Positions 12,106 to 24,975 of a stretch of 64,000 nucleotides of DNA are shown here, in pieces. The DNA is from Dermatemys mawii (taxonomy: Eukaryota > Chordata > Testudines > Dermatemydidae), in the NCBI GenBank assembly GCA_007922305.1, contig ML677341.1, forward strand, positions 69,210,911 through 69,274,910, written 5' to 3'. The notes under the pieces are model-generated. The model ran no database searches and was not told where the DNA came from. It saw only the letters and a list, made by a program, of their open reading frames with translations. Position 1 is the stretch's first letter, and each line of letters opens with the position of its first letter. The translations under genes were made by a program, and so were the position numbers.

Positions 12106-13582
12106 TGCAGCTCTGGATGCTCTAGCACCAGTCTAAGAGATCTGTTTGTATTGCCCAAATCTGCCCTGTTCAATTGACAATTGAGTTACATAAGTTGATG
12201 TTAAGTGCTGATACTCTGGTGATGTGGACAGGCCTTGTCAGCTACAATAGAGGAAAAGGCTACTTTGCCTTGCAAACTCAGTACTATCCTGGCAGAATGG
12301 AGGTTTAAGTGGTTTACTGAACTGAAACCCGGTAAACAAATAAAGGTTAAAACAAAGATAAATTGTTACATGTAGTAAACAGCTGTCCAGTTCCAGCACC
12401 TAAACGCAACTGGGTTGATTCATGAATAGCAATTACCAGCTAAGTCACTGGTACTTGTTAAGTAGCTTAATGTGATAAATAAATCTGGCTTTGTGAATAG
12501 GCTTTAATGATGGCTGTGTCTATTCTGAAACTTTTAAATTGTGTCATTCTAGTGCCGTTTTGGTGTCAGTAACTATGCGATTCAATTGCCAGTGGGGAGG
12601 CCTATGTACTTCTAGGCTCAGAAGAAACAACATGGTTGCAAACAAAGTAGTTGCTTAGAGCCAGGTTCATAGCAAAGGTGGGAAACTGACCACAGAGTAG
12701 GTAGTAGTCCTGCAAGGGGCTGAGATGATTCCTTTATGTAAGCAGTTGGTCTTCTAGGCATTAATTAACAACACACTAGGATTCCTATGCCCTAGTTGTT
12801 TGCCATAGGGTAAAAGCACACAAGACCAGATTTCACGGTTTGTGACATGATTTCATGGCCATGAATTTGGTATGGCCTTATTGATATCTTATAAATGGAT
12901 GAGCAGCGCAGGGGAACTTTCTTTCATATTGGAGGCCATATCCACATTTAAAATGACAAAAAGTATGAACAACCAATGAATATGGCTGCTGGCCCCACAA
13001 AAACATACACAGGAAAATCATTTTACTAATGAGCAAAATACCTTGTCTGGAGGGTTCTTCTTCTCCTTTGTTCTCTCTTCCATTCCCGGCAGTGGGCTTT
13101 GATAGTCAGTCCCTAAAATCTGTAGCATTCCGAGTCCCCATTCCTGTCACAGTCCCCACCTTTGTGCTGCTCCTGCTGCCAACTTCTGCCCCTCCACCAC
13201 ACGCCACCAGATTGTTCGTGGATACTGTTCAATAGCATGGGAGGCTCAGTGGATGAAATACGCTTCAGAATCTGCTTCAATTCATTTAGGAAGGAGCAGA
13301 TGTGCCTTCCCAGCCTGGAGGTTTGGTAGTTGTCCAAGACCTTGTTAAAGTGCACTTAAAAGACTTTATCTTTTATCCTAGCACTGTTTAGTTCTGTGGT
13401 CAAGCTCTGGCCAGCCTCTGAACAATTTTCACATACACCACATTGTTGTGGACTGGGGAGTGGAGCTTGGACTGGCAGTGGCAAAACTGAGAAGTTGTCA
13501 TACCATGAAATCTTACTTAGAAATGGAAGAGCCAATAAATGTGAGTCGTTCAATTATACTTTCGTTTGATGGTTAAGACTAA
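12106..13582. other. Intronic sequence; 13020-13560 carries two abutting minus-strand frames of unknown origin
   Basis: Minus-strand frames at 13356-13553 and 13113-13355 abut. The second contains a stretch (LNELKQILKRISSTEPPM) that faintly recalls Myb/SANT-type proteins encoded by Harbinger transposons. The similarity is too weak to call. The rest holds no recognised feature. Confidence 0.3.
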
Positions 13583-13938
13583 AATGTACCTTACATTTGT
13601 AAGTTGTACTTTTCACAATAAAGAGATTGTACTACAGTACCTGTATGAGGTGTGCTGAAAAATACTGTTTCTTTTGTTTACTTTTGTTACAGTGCAAATA
13701 TCTGTAATAAAAAATAATAATATAAAGTGAGCACTGCATACTTTGTATTCTGTTTTGTAACTGGAATCAATATATTTGAAAATGTAGAAAAAAATCCAAA
13801 AATATTTATAATACATATAAGTAGTATTCTATTATTGTTTAACTATGCATTTAAAACTGATTAATTGTAACTAATTTTTAACCAAGTTAATTTGTTTTGT
13901 ATTAATTGCTTCAATTAACTGAGATTAATTGACAACCC
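13583..13938 (+). mobile_element. Right arm of the palindromic hAT family
   Basis: It is clearly alignable with 49970-50306: AAAGAGATTG/TCACTACAGTAC, GTGAATTGAAAAATACT-like text, many GATTAAT blocks, and the terminus GATTAATTGACAACCCTA against GATTAATCGACAGCCTTA. Only this arm is present. The left part is missing or replaced. Confidence 0.8.
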
Positions 13939-15065
13939 TAATTTAAACAGCATTTTCTGTATAATGTAATTTGTGACAGTGTTCAATATTTTATTAATAT
14001 TTTACATATGTAAAGAACACACATATATGGTACTCTCAGTTAGAAATTACTTCTGTTGTATAACAAAAATAAAACAAAATTAGAACATGGGATGCTCAGG
14101 AGAGAGTACACAGATCAGCAAGGAACAGAAAGAAACAAAACTCAAGCTTCAGTGTCAGAAGCACACTTTGATATAGAGAAATACAGAACAAAGAATTTCT
14201 ACAAACCTTTGTTATTGCCATGAAAGCAGAAGAGCACACAAACCTCTTTTCAGCTGCAGAGACAGCAAAGTCAAGACCCACCGAATATTTCTGGACTGTA
14301 AAATCACTTTCAAACCTAGACTAGGCCCACTCAGTTACAGAACATATCATTGGCCGCTGAGAGGAATTATCGTCATTTCATATGGAAGATCAGTTATATC
14401 TAGATAGCTTCATAGGAAGCCATTCAGAACAACAAGCAGAGACCAAATCCAGAAACACAACAGTTTTCTTCCTTTTGCTCATTCCCTTCTTTCTCTGTGA
14501 AACAAGGAAAACACATTCGTACTCAGCCTGTATGGCCTCTCTGCAGTATACATAATTTGCTCACCAAATACTCCTGCCTCACCTCCAAACGGTTGCCGGG
14601 ATGATCAGAAATGGCCTGATATGGTTCATGTCTTCCCTGTCAGATCAAACCCAGAGGGTTGTTAGGGGCAACTGTTCCTCCACCTCCAAACCAAACCACT
14701 CACTTGTTGAGACCCACAAAACTTCGTCCTTTTCTCCCACATCATTCCATACCTATAAGAATTGTTGCCCAGATACCATAGTAACAGGGGCCACATAGCA
14801 GATGCCAGGGCCACGTGGGTCAGTTTCCTCTTTTGAGGAGAAATCAGTGACACAGAGTCTAGAAATTTCCTTAATGCAATTTGTTCATTTTAAACTGTAC
14901 ATCGGCCTTTGACTAGAGGTGGTCCCAAACAGCACCCAGGCAATCCCCCTTTTTAGGAATCTCAGTCCAAAATCCAATGCCCAGTTCCCAAGAAGCAATT
15001 ATACAACAAGCATAGATTCATATGGCGAGATTAAGGCAGAGAGAAAATTCTTTTGTTGTTTGCCA
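13939..15065. other. Intronic sequence without recognised gene
   Basis: Nothing beyond short frames without motifs. Confidence 0.5.
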
Positions 15066-15197
15066 CAACACTCCCTACAAAACAAACTAACAACAGTACA
15101 GTATTTCTTCAACACTCCCTACAAAACAAACTAACAACAGTACAGTATTTCTTCAACACTCCCTACAAAACAAACTAACAACAGTACAGTATTTCTT
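15066..15197 (+). repeat. 44-bp minisatellite, three copies
   Basis: A 44-bp unit starting CAACACTCCCTACAAAACAA begins at 15066, 15110 and 15154. The copies look identical, implying recent expansion. Confidence 0.95.
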
Positions 15198-18040
15198 CAA
15201 AAAACTACAATACCTACATGCTAAGACAAAGAACTTGTAAGTCTGTGTGTGTAACAGTGATGGCTGGTGACTTGCGCTATAAGAAGTATTGAGAAAAGGC
15301 TGTTGGGTGAGCCAACACAGGCTGAAGTGCCAGAATGGAGACAACTTGCTACTCTGCATGTCTTTTATTGCCAAATGTAAACAGCACCATGTCCCAGTGT
15401 TCCCGAACCTAGCTGAAATCAGCAAATGGTAAAAGTGAACCCAGGCAAGACTGAGGTGAAGCTTGGAAGAGAAAAAGCACTTGGAAGAACTAGCCTTATC
15501 TGTTACATCTCTCACTGTTGTGGGTATTTTCCCTCAGACTGTTAAATCAGGCCACAGCCTTGGGATATTTTTCATCTCCTCAGTACTACTGGATGCCCAA
15601 ATAGCCGTGGCTCACTTCCATCTGTATCCCATCCTGCTGAATATAAATCTGGCCAAGGGGATCCACACATTTGTGATCTCCAGCTTTGATTGTTACAACT
15701 TATGGTGCTTAGAATAAGTCACACACACTTTGTTTAGCAGTAAAAGCTGCTGTGAATGCATAATCCCAGTGCTTTGCTCTCTCACAGGCTTCCCAATGAA
15801 TACAGATCCAATTCAAGTTCTCCATCCTGTCAGTCAATGCTCCCCCACGATTGTTCCTAGCTATCTAAGAAGTCAACTCTGTCTCCATGCCCATGCCCAT
15901 GCCCCTGTAAAATTCAGCTATATTCCATTGAAACAATGAAACCTCTCAACCAACAGGGAGCGGCTTGTGACTGTGACAGACAGAACCTTCGTAGGACTGG
16001 GGCCGAGACTATGGACTCAATCTGACAAAAGATACTGAACACCAAACTCACTACTTCCAGAACTAAATGAAAAACTCTTTTCCCCTTTGCTTTAGCTTTC
16101 CTTCAGTTTAACAAGGGCAGCATGCACACAAAATTACATTAATGGAGTTATTTCTCTTACAGTCTGAGAAGAAAGAGAGAGAGAACTACTTATTGTTATA
16201 TCTATTTCAAATACCTAGGAGATGCTCACATATTAAAATGATGGGGTTATATAAGTACTTAGATCCATCCCATAGATATGCAAAGGTGCAATATACAAAA
16301 GCCAAGTTAAAACACGTTTATTTGCTATGAGACAAAACTTTCCTGAGCTTTATGATAAACATTTCTGATATCCCAGATTTTGCCTTGATGATATCATAAC
16401 TTAATGGGAGCACAATATCCTAATATACTAGATCAACCCCTACACGTGTAAATGATTTTATGTCTGACTCACCTCAGCTCAGATCATTATTACCTTAGTA
16501 GTAGTTCTGATTCATTAACAATTAACACATACTTTCATCAGAGATAACTCAGATTTCCACCGCCACCTTAAATTGAAAAGGAAATAATTGTGGTAACTGT
16601 GTGATATCGTTGGTAAGTGTTGGCTTTCTAGGGGCAACCACAGTACAATCAGATGAACAGACAGCTAGTAAACCATGTTTAAGTTTTAAAATATATTGAA
16701 AAGATTCAGACAACCAGATAAAAATACAGTATCACTATGCTTTATAAAGCTCTGAATAGAGCTGAAATAGTTAAGTTACCACACACAGTGAAATGAAAGG
16801 AAAAATGAAATGCCGAATTTCAAGGTACTCTAAAATGATGTTTGGGCAGATAGGCTTCAAAAATGTACACATCACTACCTCCATCATGTAGAGGCTCTCA
16901 ATAGAAAATGACTACATGCTACATCTATACTCCAGTAATCACCTACCAAGTGATGTCTAACATTTCCAACATTTGCTGGAGAGGATATGGGCAAATAGGT
17001 CACTGCACACGCATGTAGGAACCTGCACAAAGATCCAAATATGTTGGTCGTGGATACAAAAAAGTGTACAGAAAATGGTCAACACACATATAAAAACCCA
17101 GCCAATTATATTCTGGGAGAACTTTTCCCAACCCTATAAAACAGTAAGGGATTTTAACAAAAGCAACAGGAAATACTTCACTGTGCTTTGCCTCACAAGA
17201 AAAAGCCTAGCATCATAAGCTGACTAAACAATATGTGAGGGATACAACAAATTACTGTTCAGATTAGACAATTCGAGGGACTTTTGGTTAACTGTAACAT
17301 GTAAGAAACAAAGACAAACAATGACCGTGACCTAAAACCAAATTGTAGTATATCCAAGGAGATGTCAGTCTTTCACCTCATGCTCTGTTTACCCAGGCTC
17401 ACAAACATGGTGTCATATATCATTCATTCCCCTTCATATTTCCAGGTTGTTGCTAAATCTTGCTGTTTCTCCCTCTACTGCCAAAAATCCATTATTTTCT
17501 CTTCTTTGCTACTGCTAAAATATTGTTTCATGCCATCTGCAAAGCAGCGCCATAAAACTGGATCATGGATATCTGTGTCTTTCATAGTGACTTAGTTTGC
17601 AATTTCAGAAATTATTTTTCTAAATGACAGTACTGAAAACTCAGCCTGGCCCCTGAACATCAAGTTGGCGCCTTTCTGATTCACGCATCATCAGCGGTAG
17701 CAAAGATTCCGCAATTATAACTTAATGACTTTGCTAATGTGCAAACCAGAAAGAATTTAATTCATTCTTCCATGACTGGGTTGACTCTAAAGAGCTGACA
17801 GAAGTAAAAAGTAGAAGACTTTTTCTTACAAAATCAATGTAATCTCATCAAATGAAGTTATTGTTTGCTACTAAAGCAAGCAACTATACCGATAAGGAGC
17901 AAATCATGGTATCTCAGAATACGTGCCTGTTGGGGAACAGAAAAGTGATGCAATGTAAATTGGTAATTAGCTACACCACTTTAACAAATCGTACAATTTC
18001 AAATAATCTGAATTTTTATCTGTGTGTGTGTGTCACAAAC
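15198..18040. other. Intronic sequence without recognised gene
   Basis: AT-rich, with short frames only. I recognised no repeat family or coding block. Confidence 0.5.
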
Positions 18041-18048
18041 ATCTAGAC

Positions 18049-18321
18049 CAGAGGTCACCAAAGTGTGGAATGTCCAGGAGGGTGCGGTGGGGTCTGGGCC
18101 AGCCCTCACAGAGGCAGGAAGGGAGCGCTATCCAGCTCCTCTTTGTCCCCAGATCTGCTCTAGTACAGCTGCGTCCTGGCTCCTGATCCTGTGCCTGGCC
18201 CCATCCTCAGCCTTGTTGTGGCACCACTGATGGCCCCCACACCGGCTCGCAGCCTCGCGCTGGCTATGGCCCCAGACAGAGGCATGTGGGGGTGCAATCT
18301 TCAAAAGTTTGGGAACCGCTG
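18049..18321 (+). mobile_element. hAT-type MITE with perfect 8-bp target duplication
   Basis: The ends are CAGAGGTCACCAAAGTGTGG and, inverted, CAGCGGTTCCCAAACTTTTG. ATCTAGAC occurs at 18041-18048 and again at 18322-18329. Inverted ends of the CAG type plus 8-bp duplications are the hAT hallmark. The 273-bp body has no transposase, so it was moved in trans. Confidence 0.93.
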
Positions 18322-18757
18322 ATCTAGACACTACCAAGCCCTTGCTTTGCCCAAGTTTTTAAAAGTTCAGCTTTTAAGAGGACTATACAGTAATAAAGTA
18401 AATCACTATAATGTGTTAAGGCGTTATTTACAGGGCAATGTCAAAACAGTACGTTAGAGTCCAAATTTAAATTTAAACCTTTCAAACTGCTGCATATAAG
18501 ACTGAATTGGGAGAGACAAAAATGGAATATTTTTCACACTAATTAAAACTCCCCGTTAAGAATGCAAAGATTGCCATACTGGGTCAGATCAATGTGCCAT
18601 CTAGCCCAGTATCCTGTCTTCCAAGACTGGCCAGGACCAGGTGCTTCAGAGGGAATGAAGAGAACAGGGCAATTATCGAGTGATCCATCCCATCATCCAC
18701 TCCTCACTTCTGTCAGTCAGAGGACACTCAGAGCATGGGGTTGTTTCATTGACCAGC

Positions 18758-18949
18758 TCAGCTAATAGCCATTGATGGCCCTAGCCCCATGAATTTATCT
18801 AATTCTTTTTTGAACCCAGTGATACTTTTAGCCAGCACAACATCCTCTGGCAATGAGTTCCACAGGTTGGTGAAGAAGCACTTCCTTATGCTTCTTTTTA
18901 ACTTGCTGCCTAATAATTTCATTGGTTTTTGTGTTATGTGAAGGTGCAA
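18758..18949 (-). pseudogene. CR1 ORF2 C-terminal fragment
   Basis: A 63-codon open stretch on the minus strand contains LWNSLPEDVVLAKSITGFKK and ELDKFMG, the conserved extreme C-terminus of CR1-clade ORF2. It is a remnant with no active-site residues of the polymerase. Confidence 0.85.
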
Positions 18950-19214
18950 ATCACATTTCCTTATTCATTTTCTTCACACCATTTATGTTTTCAGAGACCT
19001 CTATCATATACCTTCTCCCCCTTAGTCATCTCTTTTCCAAGCTGAACAGTCCCAGTCTTTATCCTCTTACCTCATATGGATACTGTTCCATACCCCTAAC
19101 AATTTTTGTTGCATTTCTCTGTACCTTTTCCAATTCTAATATAACATTTTTGAGCTGGAATGACCCAAACTTTATGCAGTGATTCCAGGTGTAGGCATAT
19201 CATGCATTTATATA

Positions 19215-19510
19215 GGGCTGGTCTACAGTAGGAGGAGGGATCAACCGAAGACACGCAACTTCAGCTACATAAATAACGTAGCTGAAGTCGGCGTATCTTC
19301 GGCCGACTTACCTGCCGTCCTCATGGTGGCAGCGGTCAGCAGTGCACTCCCTCGTCGACTCCAGCTTGCGCCTCTCAGTGAGCTGGAATTCCAGAATCGA
19401 CGGGGGCACCTTTGGCAATTGATTTGTCGCGTCTTAACGAGATGTGATAAATCGATCGCCAAAAGCTCGATCGCTACCTGCCTTTCCGGCGGGTAATGAA
19501 GATCTACCCA
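19215..19510 (+). mobile_element. MITE nested in CR1, TA target
   Basis: The inserted block starts GGGCTGGTCTACAG and ends GAAGATCTACCCA, and TA flanks it at 19213-19214 and 19511-19512. It carries an internal inverted stretch (ACTTCAGCTACATAAATAACG followed by GTAGCTGAAGTCGGCG) and several ATCGAT-type motifs. Removing it restores the CR1 text TTTATATA-GTGGCATTATG. No coding capacity. Class by TA target: Tc1/mariner-like, tentative. Confidence 0.8.
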
Positions 19511-19793
19511 TAGTGGCATTATGATGTTTTCTTTCTTATTAGCTATCCGTTTCCTAATGGTTCATAATGTTCTTTTAGAGTCTTTGACTGCCTCTGCACA
19601 TTAAGCAGATGTTTTCAGAAACCTATCCAGAATGACTCCAAGATCTCTTTTGTTGAGTGCTAACAACTAATTTAGACTGCATCATTTTGTGTGTATAGCT
19701 GAGATTAGATTTTCCAATGCGCATTACTTTGCACTTATCATCATTGCATTTCATCTGCTATATTGTTGCTCAATCACCCAATTTAGTGAGATC

Positions 19794-20450
19794 TGTGACA
19801 GAATCAGACCAGAAGGATATAAGAGAGTGCTGGAAGGCAGGTATATTAGTCTCAGGATGTACAGGTCCCTGTTCCCTGGATAGCCAAACAAAGGCTATTC
19901 CAGGCCAATCAAGACACCTGGGGCCAATTAAGAACCTTCTAGAAAGGAGAAGAAACAGCTAGCCTGATTGGGACATCTGAAGCCAATCAGGGACTGGCTG
20001 AAACCAGATAAAAACCTCCCAGTTAGTCAGGTGGCTGTGGGTGTCAGGAGCTGTGAGAGGAAGTTGTGCTGTTGGTGAGACTGAATGGTGGACAACATAT
20101 ACAGAAGGAAGGAGGCCCTGAGGTAAGGGTGAAGTGGAGTTTGAAGAAGCGGGGACTGGTGTGGGGAAGCAGCCCAGGGAATTGTATTGTGTTTTGTGGA
20201 TAAAAGGTCAGCCATCTTAGCTGATACTATTAGGGTCCCTGGGCTGGAGCCTGGAGTAGAGGGCGGGCCCGGGCTCCCCCCTTTTTCCATCTTCCATACT
20301 GGCCTGTGATGAAGGTAACTCACTAGGTGGTGAGTCTTGCCAATTATACTGAGAAAGGGAGGTCACTCTGGGGCCTAGATGAGTTTCTGAGGCCCCTAAA
20401 TCTGCCAGGAAGCGCAGGACCCACAAGTGCAAACCTGGAGCTTTGTCACA
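19794..20450 (+). mobile_element. Solo LTR, Ty3/Gypsy-type, nested in CR1
   Basis: It starts TGTGACAGAATCAGACC and ends GAGCTTTGTCACA, giving perfect 7-bp inverted ends (TGTGACA/TGTCACA). GATC flanks it at 19790-19793 and 20451-20454. CCAATCAGG and GATAAAAACC near 19983-20015 look like promoter elements. GGAGTAGAGGGCGGGCCC near 20251 is shared with the LTR at 62011-62562, tying the two to related Gypsy families. There is no internal sequence, so it is a solo LTR. Confidence 0.92.
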
Positions 20451-20702
20451 GATCCCTTCACAGTCAGCTTTGAATTTAACTATCTTGAGTAGTTTTATGT
20501 CAGCAAACTTAGCCACCTTGCAGTTTGCCCCCTTTTTTTAGCTCATTTATGAATATTTTATTCCTACCTGTTGTTTTCTATCTTTTAACCAGTTTCTGAT
20601 CCACGAGAGGACCTTCCCTCTTATCCCAGGACTTTTTAGTTTGCTTAAGAGCCTTTGATGAGGGACCTTGTCAAAGGCTTTCCAAGTACACTATTTCCAC
20701 TA

Positions 20703-20775
20703 GGTTTCAGAGTGGTAGCCGTTTTGGTCTGTATCAGCAAAAACAACGAGCAGTCCTTGGGCATAAGCTTTCATG
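20703..20775 (-). mobile_element. Penelope-like element 3'-end fragment
   Basis: TTTCAGAGTGGTAGCC, TCAGCAAAAAC and GGGCATAAGCTTTC match, in order, the outer end of the Penelope-like copy at 55858-56441. It is shortened and internally deleted, and abuts the CR1 edge. Confidence 0.65.
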
Positions 20776-20830
20776 GATCCATCCTTTCTGCATCCTTTGG
20801 ATGGGGATCGGAGGACCAATTGCATAGTAA

Positions 20831-23800
20831 CTACTGCAAATCTGCCAGCAAAGTCACAGACGTTTTCTTGTAGTTTACAACATGGCCCTGATTCCAGTCC
20901 AAGTTATACTTGTGTAAACCTGGAGATATGTCACTGAAATGAATGAAGGAGTTAGAGCTTTGAAAAACAAATAAGAGATTAGAATCTAGACTGAAGCTAC
21001 TCTTTAAAGACTTGCTGACTTTTAGTGGCACGCTAAGATAGTTTCTAACATTGTGCTATCAAGAGAATGTAAAATTTGCCAGTTTTGGCGGTGACATTTT
21101 ATATGCTCTCCTTGGAAATGACATACAATAGGTGGGTACTCTAGTAATAATAGTACACGACAGACATTATTAAAGACAGAATAGAAGCATTGCATTGAGC
21201 AGACCAGAAGAAAAGAACAGAAAATCTTTCCGTTTACTGACTATGATTCTAGTTATGGAAGTGCAGATGGTACACAATGAAAGGACTGTTTATTTTAACA
21301 CTGCTACTGTTCTTATTCCCAGAAGTGAGAGACACTCTAAATGCCAAGTGTTGGCTGAAAACTATTTTGCTTCCACACCTCATGTGGGTTTTTTTAATAA
21401 TATGGCTATTGGAATTCTAGTATTCTGTACCACTCATTTGTCTAACAGATGACACGTGGTCTAAAGTAAAGCATGGTGGCTCAGGCTTGCTGGTCCTCCT
21501 CACACCATGTACTCCCCTTCACTGTTCCCCACACTTCCCCATATATATTACTGGGCATAATGATACTCCCCACTAGCCAATAATGTACAACAATAGTGAT
21601 CAAATGATCTTTAAAGTAGTAACATCCAATTCTTATTTAACTCCTCAGATCCCTGGGCATATGTGACATTTGAAGTACAAAGATCAAAGAATTTTCAGGG
21701 ATATCTATTTATTGCCAATGCCCTCCTCAGTTGCCACATGTTGCACTGGTAAATGCATGGACTTTCAACATTTGTGTTTAAAACTGGTTATCAGGTGATT
21801 AATTGCAGAACACAAAGGGCTTAGCTACGGGAGAATTAATCTCTCTACATTAATCTCTCTCCATCTAAGTGGTTTTACTGAGCTTCTAAAATAACACAAC
21901 CCACAAAGGCATTTCTGCCAAGCTGTCTGGAGTGGCTCATGACCGTGAGTGCCAACCTTAGGGAAGACAGCTCAGAAACGGGGCACAGACCCCATATTGG
22001 TTGTGTCTTCTATACTTAGATTTAATCAACTAAGAATCAAGCATGAACTCCTCAAGCTCTATAGCAGCCTTAACATGGAGTCACAGACTATCTTGCCACC
22101 CGACCTATCTTGCCACCCAGGCAAGTCTGTCTCTGTGGTTGATGATCCCTTGCATCAAAACTCACAATAATATTCAGGCTACTCCCAGTCTCAAAGGACC
22201 AATCATCCCAGATTAACTGCACCTCAGATCTTACACCAAAGACAATGATTGTAGATAATCCTATAACAACTAACTAAAGATTTATTTATTAGGAAGAAGA
22301 AATGAGTTATTTACAAGCTTAAGACATACACACAAAAATGAGTTACAGTTTCAAAAAGTAATAGAAGCTTCTGTAATGTGTAAGCTTTACAGCAATTAAT
22401 GCTGCTTTCCTGTTGAATTGCACAGTTACAGAGGTTTACAATGCAAACACTCAATATAACTTTATGCCCTGGAATATGGCTGTTGTAAGACAGATCAATA
22501 TATGCAAGCAGTCCTAAAAGCATTTAATCAAGGCTAAACACATTTTTTATATCTCTAAAATCTATTTTAACAGTACTACCACATAGAAGAACCACACTTG
22601 TTTCCAGCTACACATTTCTCAGCGTTCAGTGGGGCCTGGAGGCCTTGGCATGAGTTGGCACCTGGTCTGCCAGTGCCACAATTTCAATACACATCATAAT
22701 CTGTTGTACATTTGAGGCCCTATTTTTGTTGTACTTTTTGCCTGGAGCCCTGGGGATTGTTAAAAGTATTTCATCTCACACACTTTATATTTTTTTGATA
22801 AGGATAGTTGGCTGTTGCAAGATAAGAGAGGGATTGTGGCATCAGAAGAACTGTTTCCCTTTCTTGTGTTAGAATTTCTCTAGGGCTTCTTCTCTTTTTG
22901 CACAGAAAAATAGGGAATTTTGTGAAGATTGGCCAAATCAGCGCATCCCAATGCTTTTTATATTTATTTTACATGTTGAATATCATCACACTGGTGACCG
23001 GTGTGGCAGGTTTTTTTTTTTAAATTTCTTCTCTGCCAGCAAACTGTCTCAAATCTGTTTTGTCCATTGCTTGAAATAAATGTCCCTCTTATATCCACTT
23101 TACAAAAAGAAAATAAAACAAAAACCAACCCTCCCCCCCACATCTGTCAGCAAATTAGTTCCTTTTCAAGAGAGCTGTCGGGCATAAGGCAAAGGGAATG
23201 GGCTGGCATAGCTGATGAAGCCAGCTGGTGCAACCCTACGGCTTTGTACCTTGGACAAATCTGATTTCTCAGGTTTTGTGAGGGAATGGGTGATTTTCAC
23301 TAAAAGAAATGAAAAGTGATCTAACCCAAGTGCACATAGTTTTGAGAAGTTACTCATATGAACTACTGCAGCTGCTAGAACAAAGCAGCACAAATGTGAA
23401 CTAAGAAAAGCTTGGCCTAAAGGCACTTTAACAGACTGTTTTACTCAAAGTCTGAAATGTCTGTAGAAAGAACTATCAAAAAAGACAACTGGTGTCAATG
23501 TTCTTCAAAAAGTTAATTCAGCAGCTACCTGGGGTGGGAGAAATGAAGGAAGTTGAGAAGGTGAATTGGAAGGGCTGGTTGTGCTCCCTTTGGTCTAATT
23601 TTTTTTTGGAGATTGCACTGTCTGTTAAGAAAATAAAATAATGTTTGGTCTGTGATTTCTTCATAAGCATTTAGTTACAGTATTCAAAATTCTACATGAG
23701 AGCTACTGTTTGCTGTTAATTTTGACTGGAAACATAGTTCATCTAGCATGTTTTCTGCTCCCTCTTTGGATGAGCATGTCTTAGAATCAAGTTTTTGGTG

Positions 23801-24654
23801 CAAATACTAAACATTTATTTTCATTACTATTCCTAATATCTGGTTAAAATTCATGTGAACATTCCAGACAGCCAAATCATTCACTCAAATGTGTGAGCAA
23901 CACACACAGCTGAAGCAAATTCAATTTTTTATTCAAATGAATACTGGATTTGTCAAAATTTTTGAAATTGTCATCTGGCTCTAACTGCATGCACCAAAGG
24001 AAAGGGCCACCAGAACCTACATAATATAAAGGGGAAAATCCCCTGGTTTTAACTCGGGTAGAATTTGCAGCATCCTCTAAACATATTCCAGTCATTTAAA
24101 TATAACAGCAGATTAATGCTGCCTTACAAAATAAAACTGATTCAGTGTCCACTGAAATGATATGGTCAAGTTTACTGGACTAAATTCTGTCTTGACTTAC
24201 ATCCATTGAACACTACAGACTTCAGCAAAGCTGTATCGGTAGAAATTGGTGGGTGGGGGGAGGAGAATGTAGCTCCAGCAGTGATTTAATTGATAAGCAC
24301 TACACTATAACTCACCAATGGAATTTAACCATACTAAGATATCTCATACTGACATACCTGTAACCAGATTAATTATGAAGCATATATTAATATATCCTTT
24401 GGGAAAATATCCACATTTTTAGGTTCTGACAGATGCAGCATCGTTTGAGACGAGTATTTGATGGCAAAGCAAGAAGTTACAATTAGAACACTCTAAATTC
24501 TTGATATTTGTTAGAAGAACAGCAGAACCACCTAGTGGAATTTTCATTTACTGCAGTGATTTTTTTAAATGCCATTTTGTAAACAGTAATTGCAAATGTA
24601 AGCTCCCTTAAGGGAATGTTAGACGCTAATATATAATATCACCCATTGAAATGT
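20831..24654. other. Intronic sequence without recognised gene
   Basis: Only short frames. A small doublet TATCTTGCCACCC occurs twice near 22088-22118. A decayed short dispersed repeat (GACTAAATTCTGTC) lies near 24180. No other structure. Confidence 0.5.
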
Positions 24655-24975
24655 AAGAGTTAGGGATGGAAAAGACATATTAGGTCATTAGTTCATCTCC
24701 TTCCATTGCAGGATTATTCCCCTATTGCACATTATTGTGTTTTCCTCTGGTTTTATATGTGCCAGTAGATGCACTACTTGCTTTGGGAGACTGCTTCATG
24801 GCCTTTATAAATGATGTCAGGAAGTTAATTTAATTCATCTTCATGTTTGCTTTTCTCAATTTAATCCTATTATTTTCAGTTATACTCCCTTGTTCTAAAT
24901 AAATTCCTCTTCCTCTGGAGTGTTTATACTCTTCATATACATATATAGATTTATCATTTTCCTTCCACACTGCAT
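24655..24975 (-). mobile_element. Old CR1-like fragment
   Basis: Minus-strand reading of the block with AAGACATATTAGGTCATTAG, TCTAAATAAATTCCTCTTCC and similar text resembles the last coding part and tail of an old CR1. It is highly diverged, and limits are approximate. Confidence 0.5.

Larger units (their letters stand above)
18565..20702 (-). mobile_element. CR1 LINE 3' part, interrupted by two later insertions
   Basis: On the minus strand the text gives DKVPHQRLLSK-like coding near 20640-20680 and FTNLWNSLPEDVV near 18825-18875, the end of the CR1 reverse transcriptase protein, followed by a 3' tail with CCAGTATGGCAAT. CR1 encodes an APE-type endonuclease and reverse transcriptase and retrotransposes with 5' truncation. 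The copy is split by a MITE at 19215-19510 and a solo LTR at 19794-20450. After removing both, the CR1 text is continuous. Stops and substitutions make it inactive. Confidence 0.93.

Noticed and set aside
13113..13553. Possible Harbinger Myb/SANT-like protein remnant
   Set aside because: Only a faint resemblance in one helix-like stretch. No tryptophan pattern of the domain could be confirmed.
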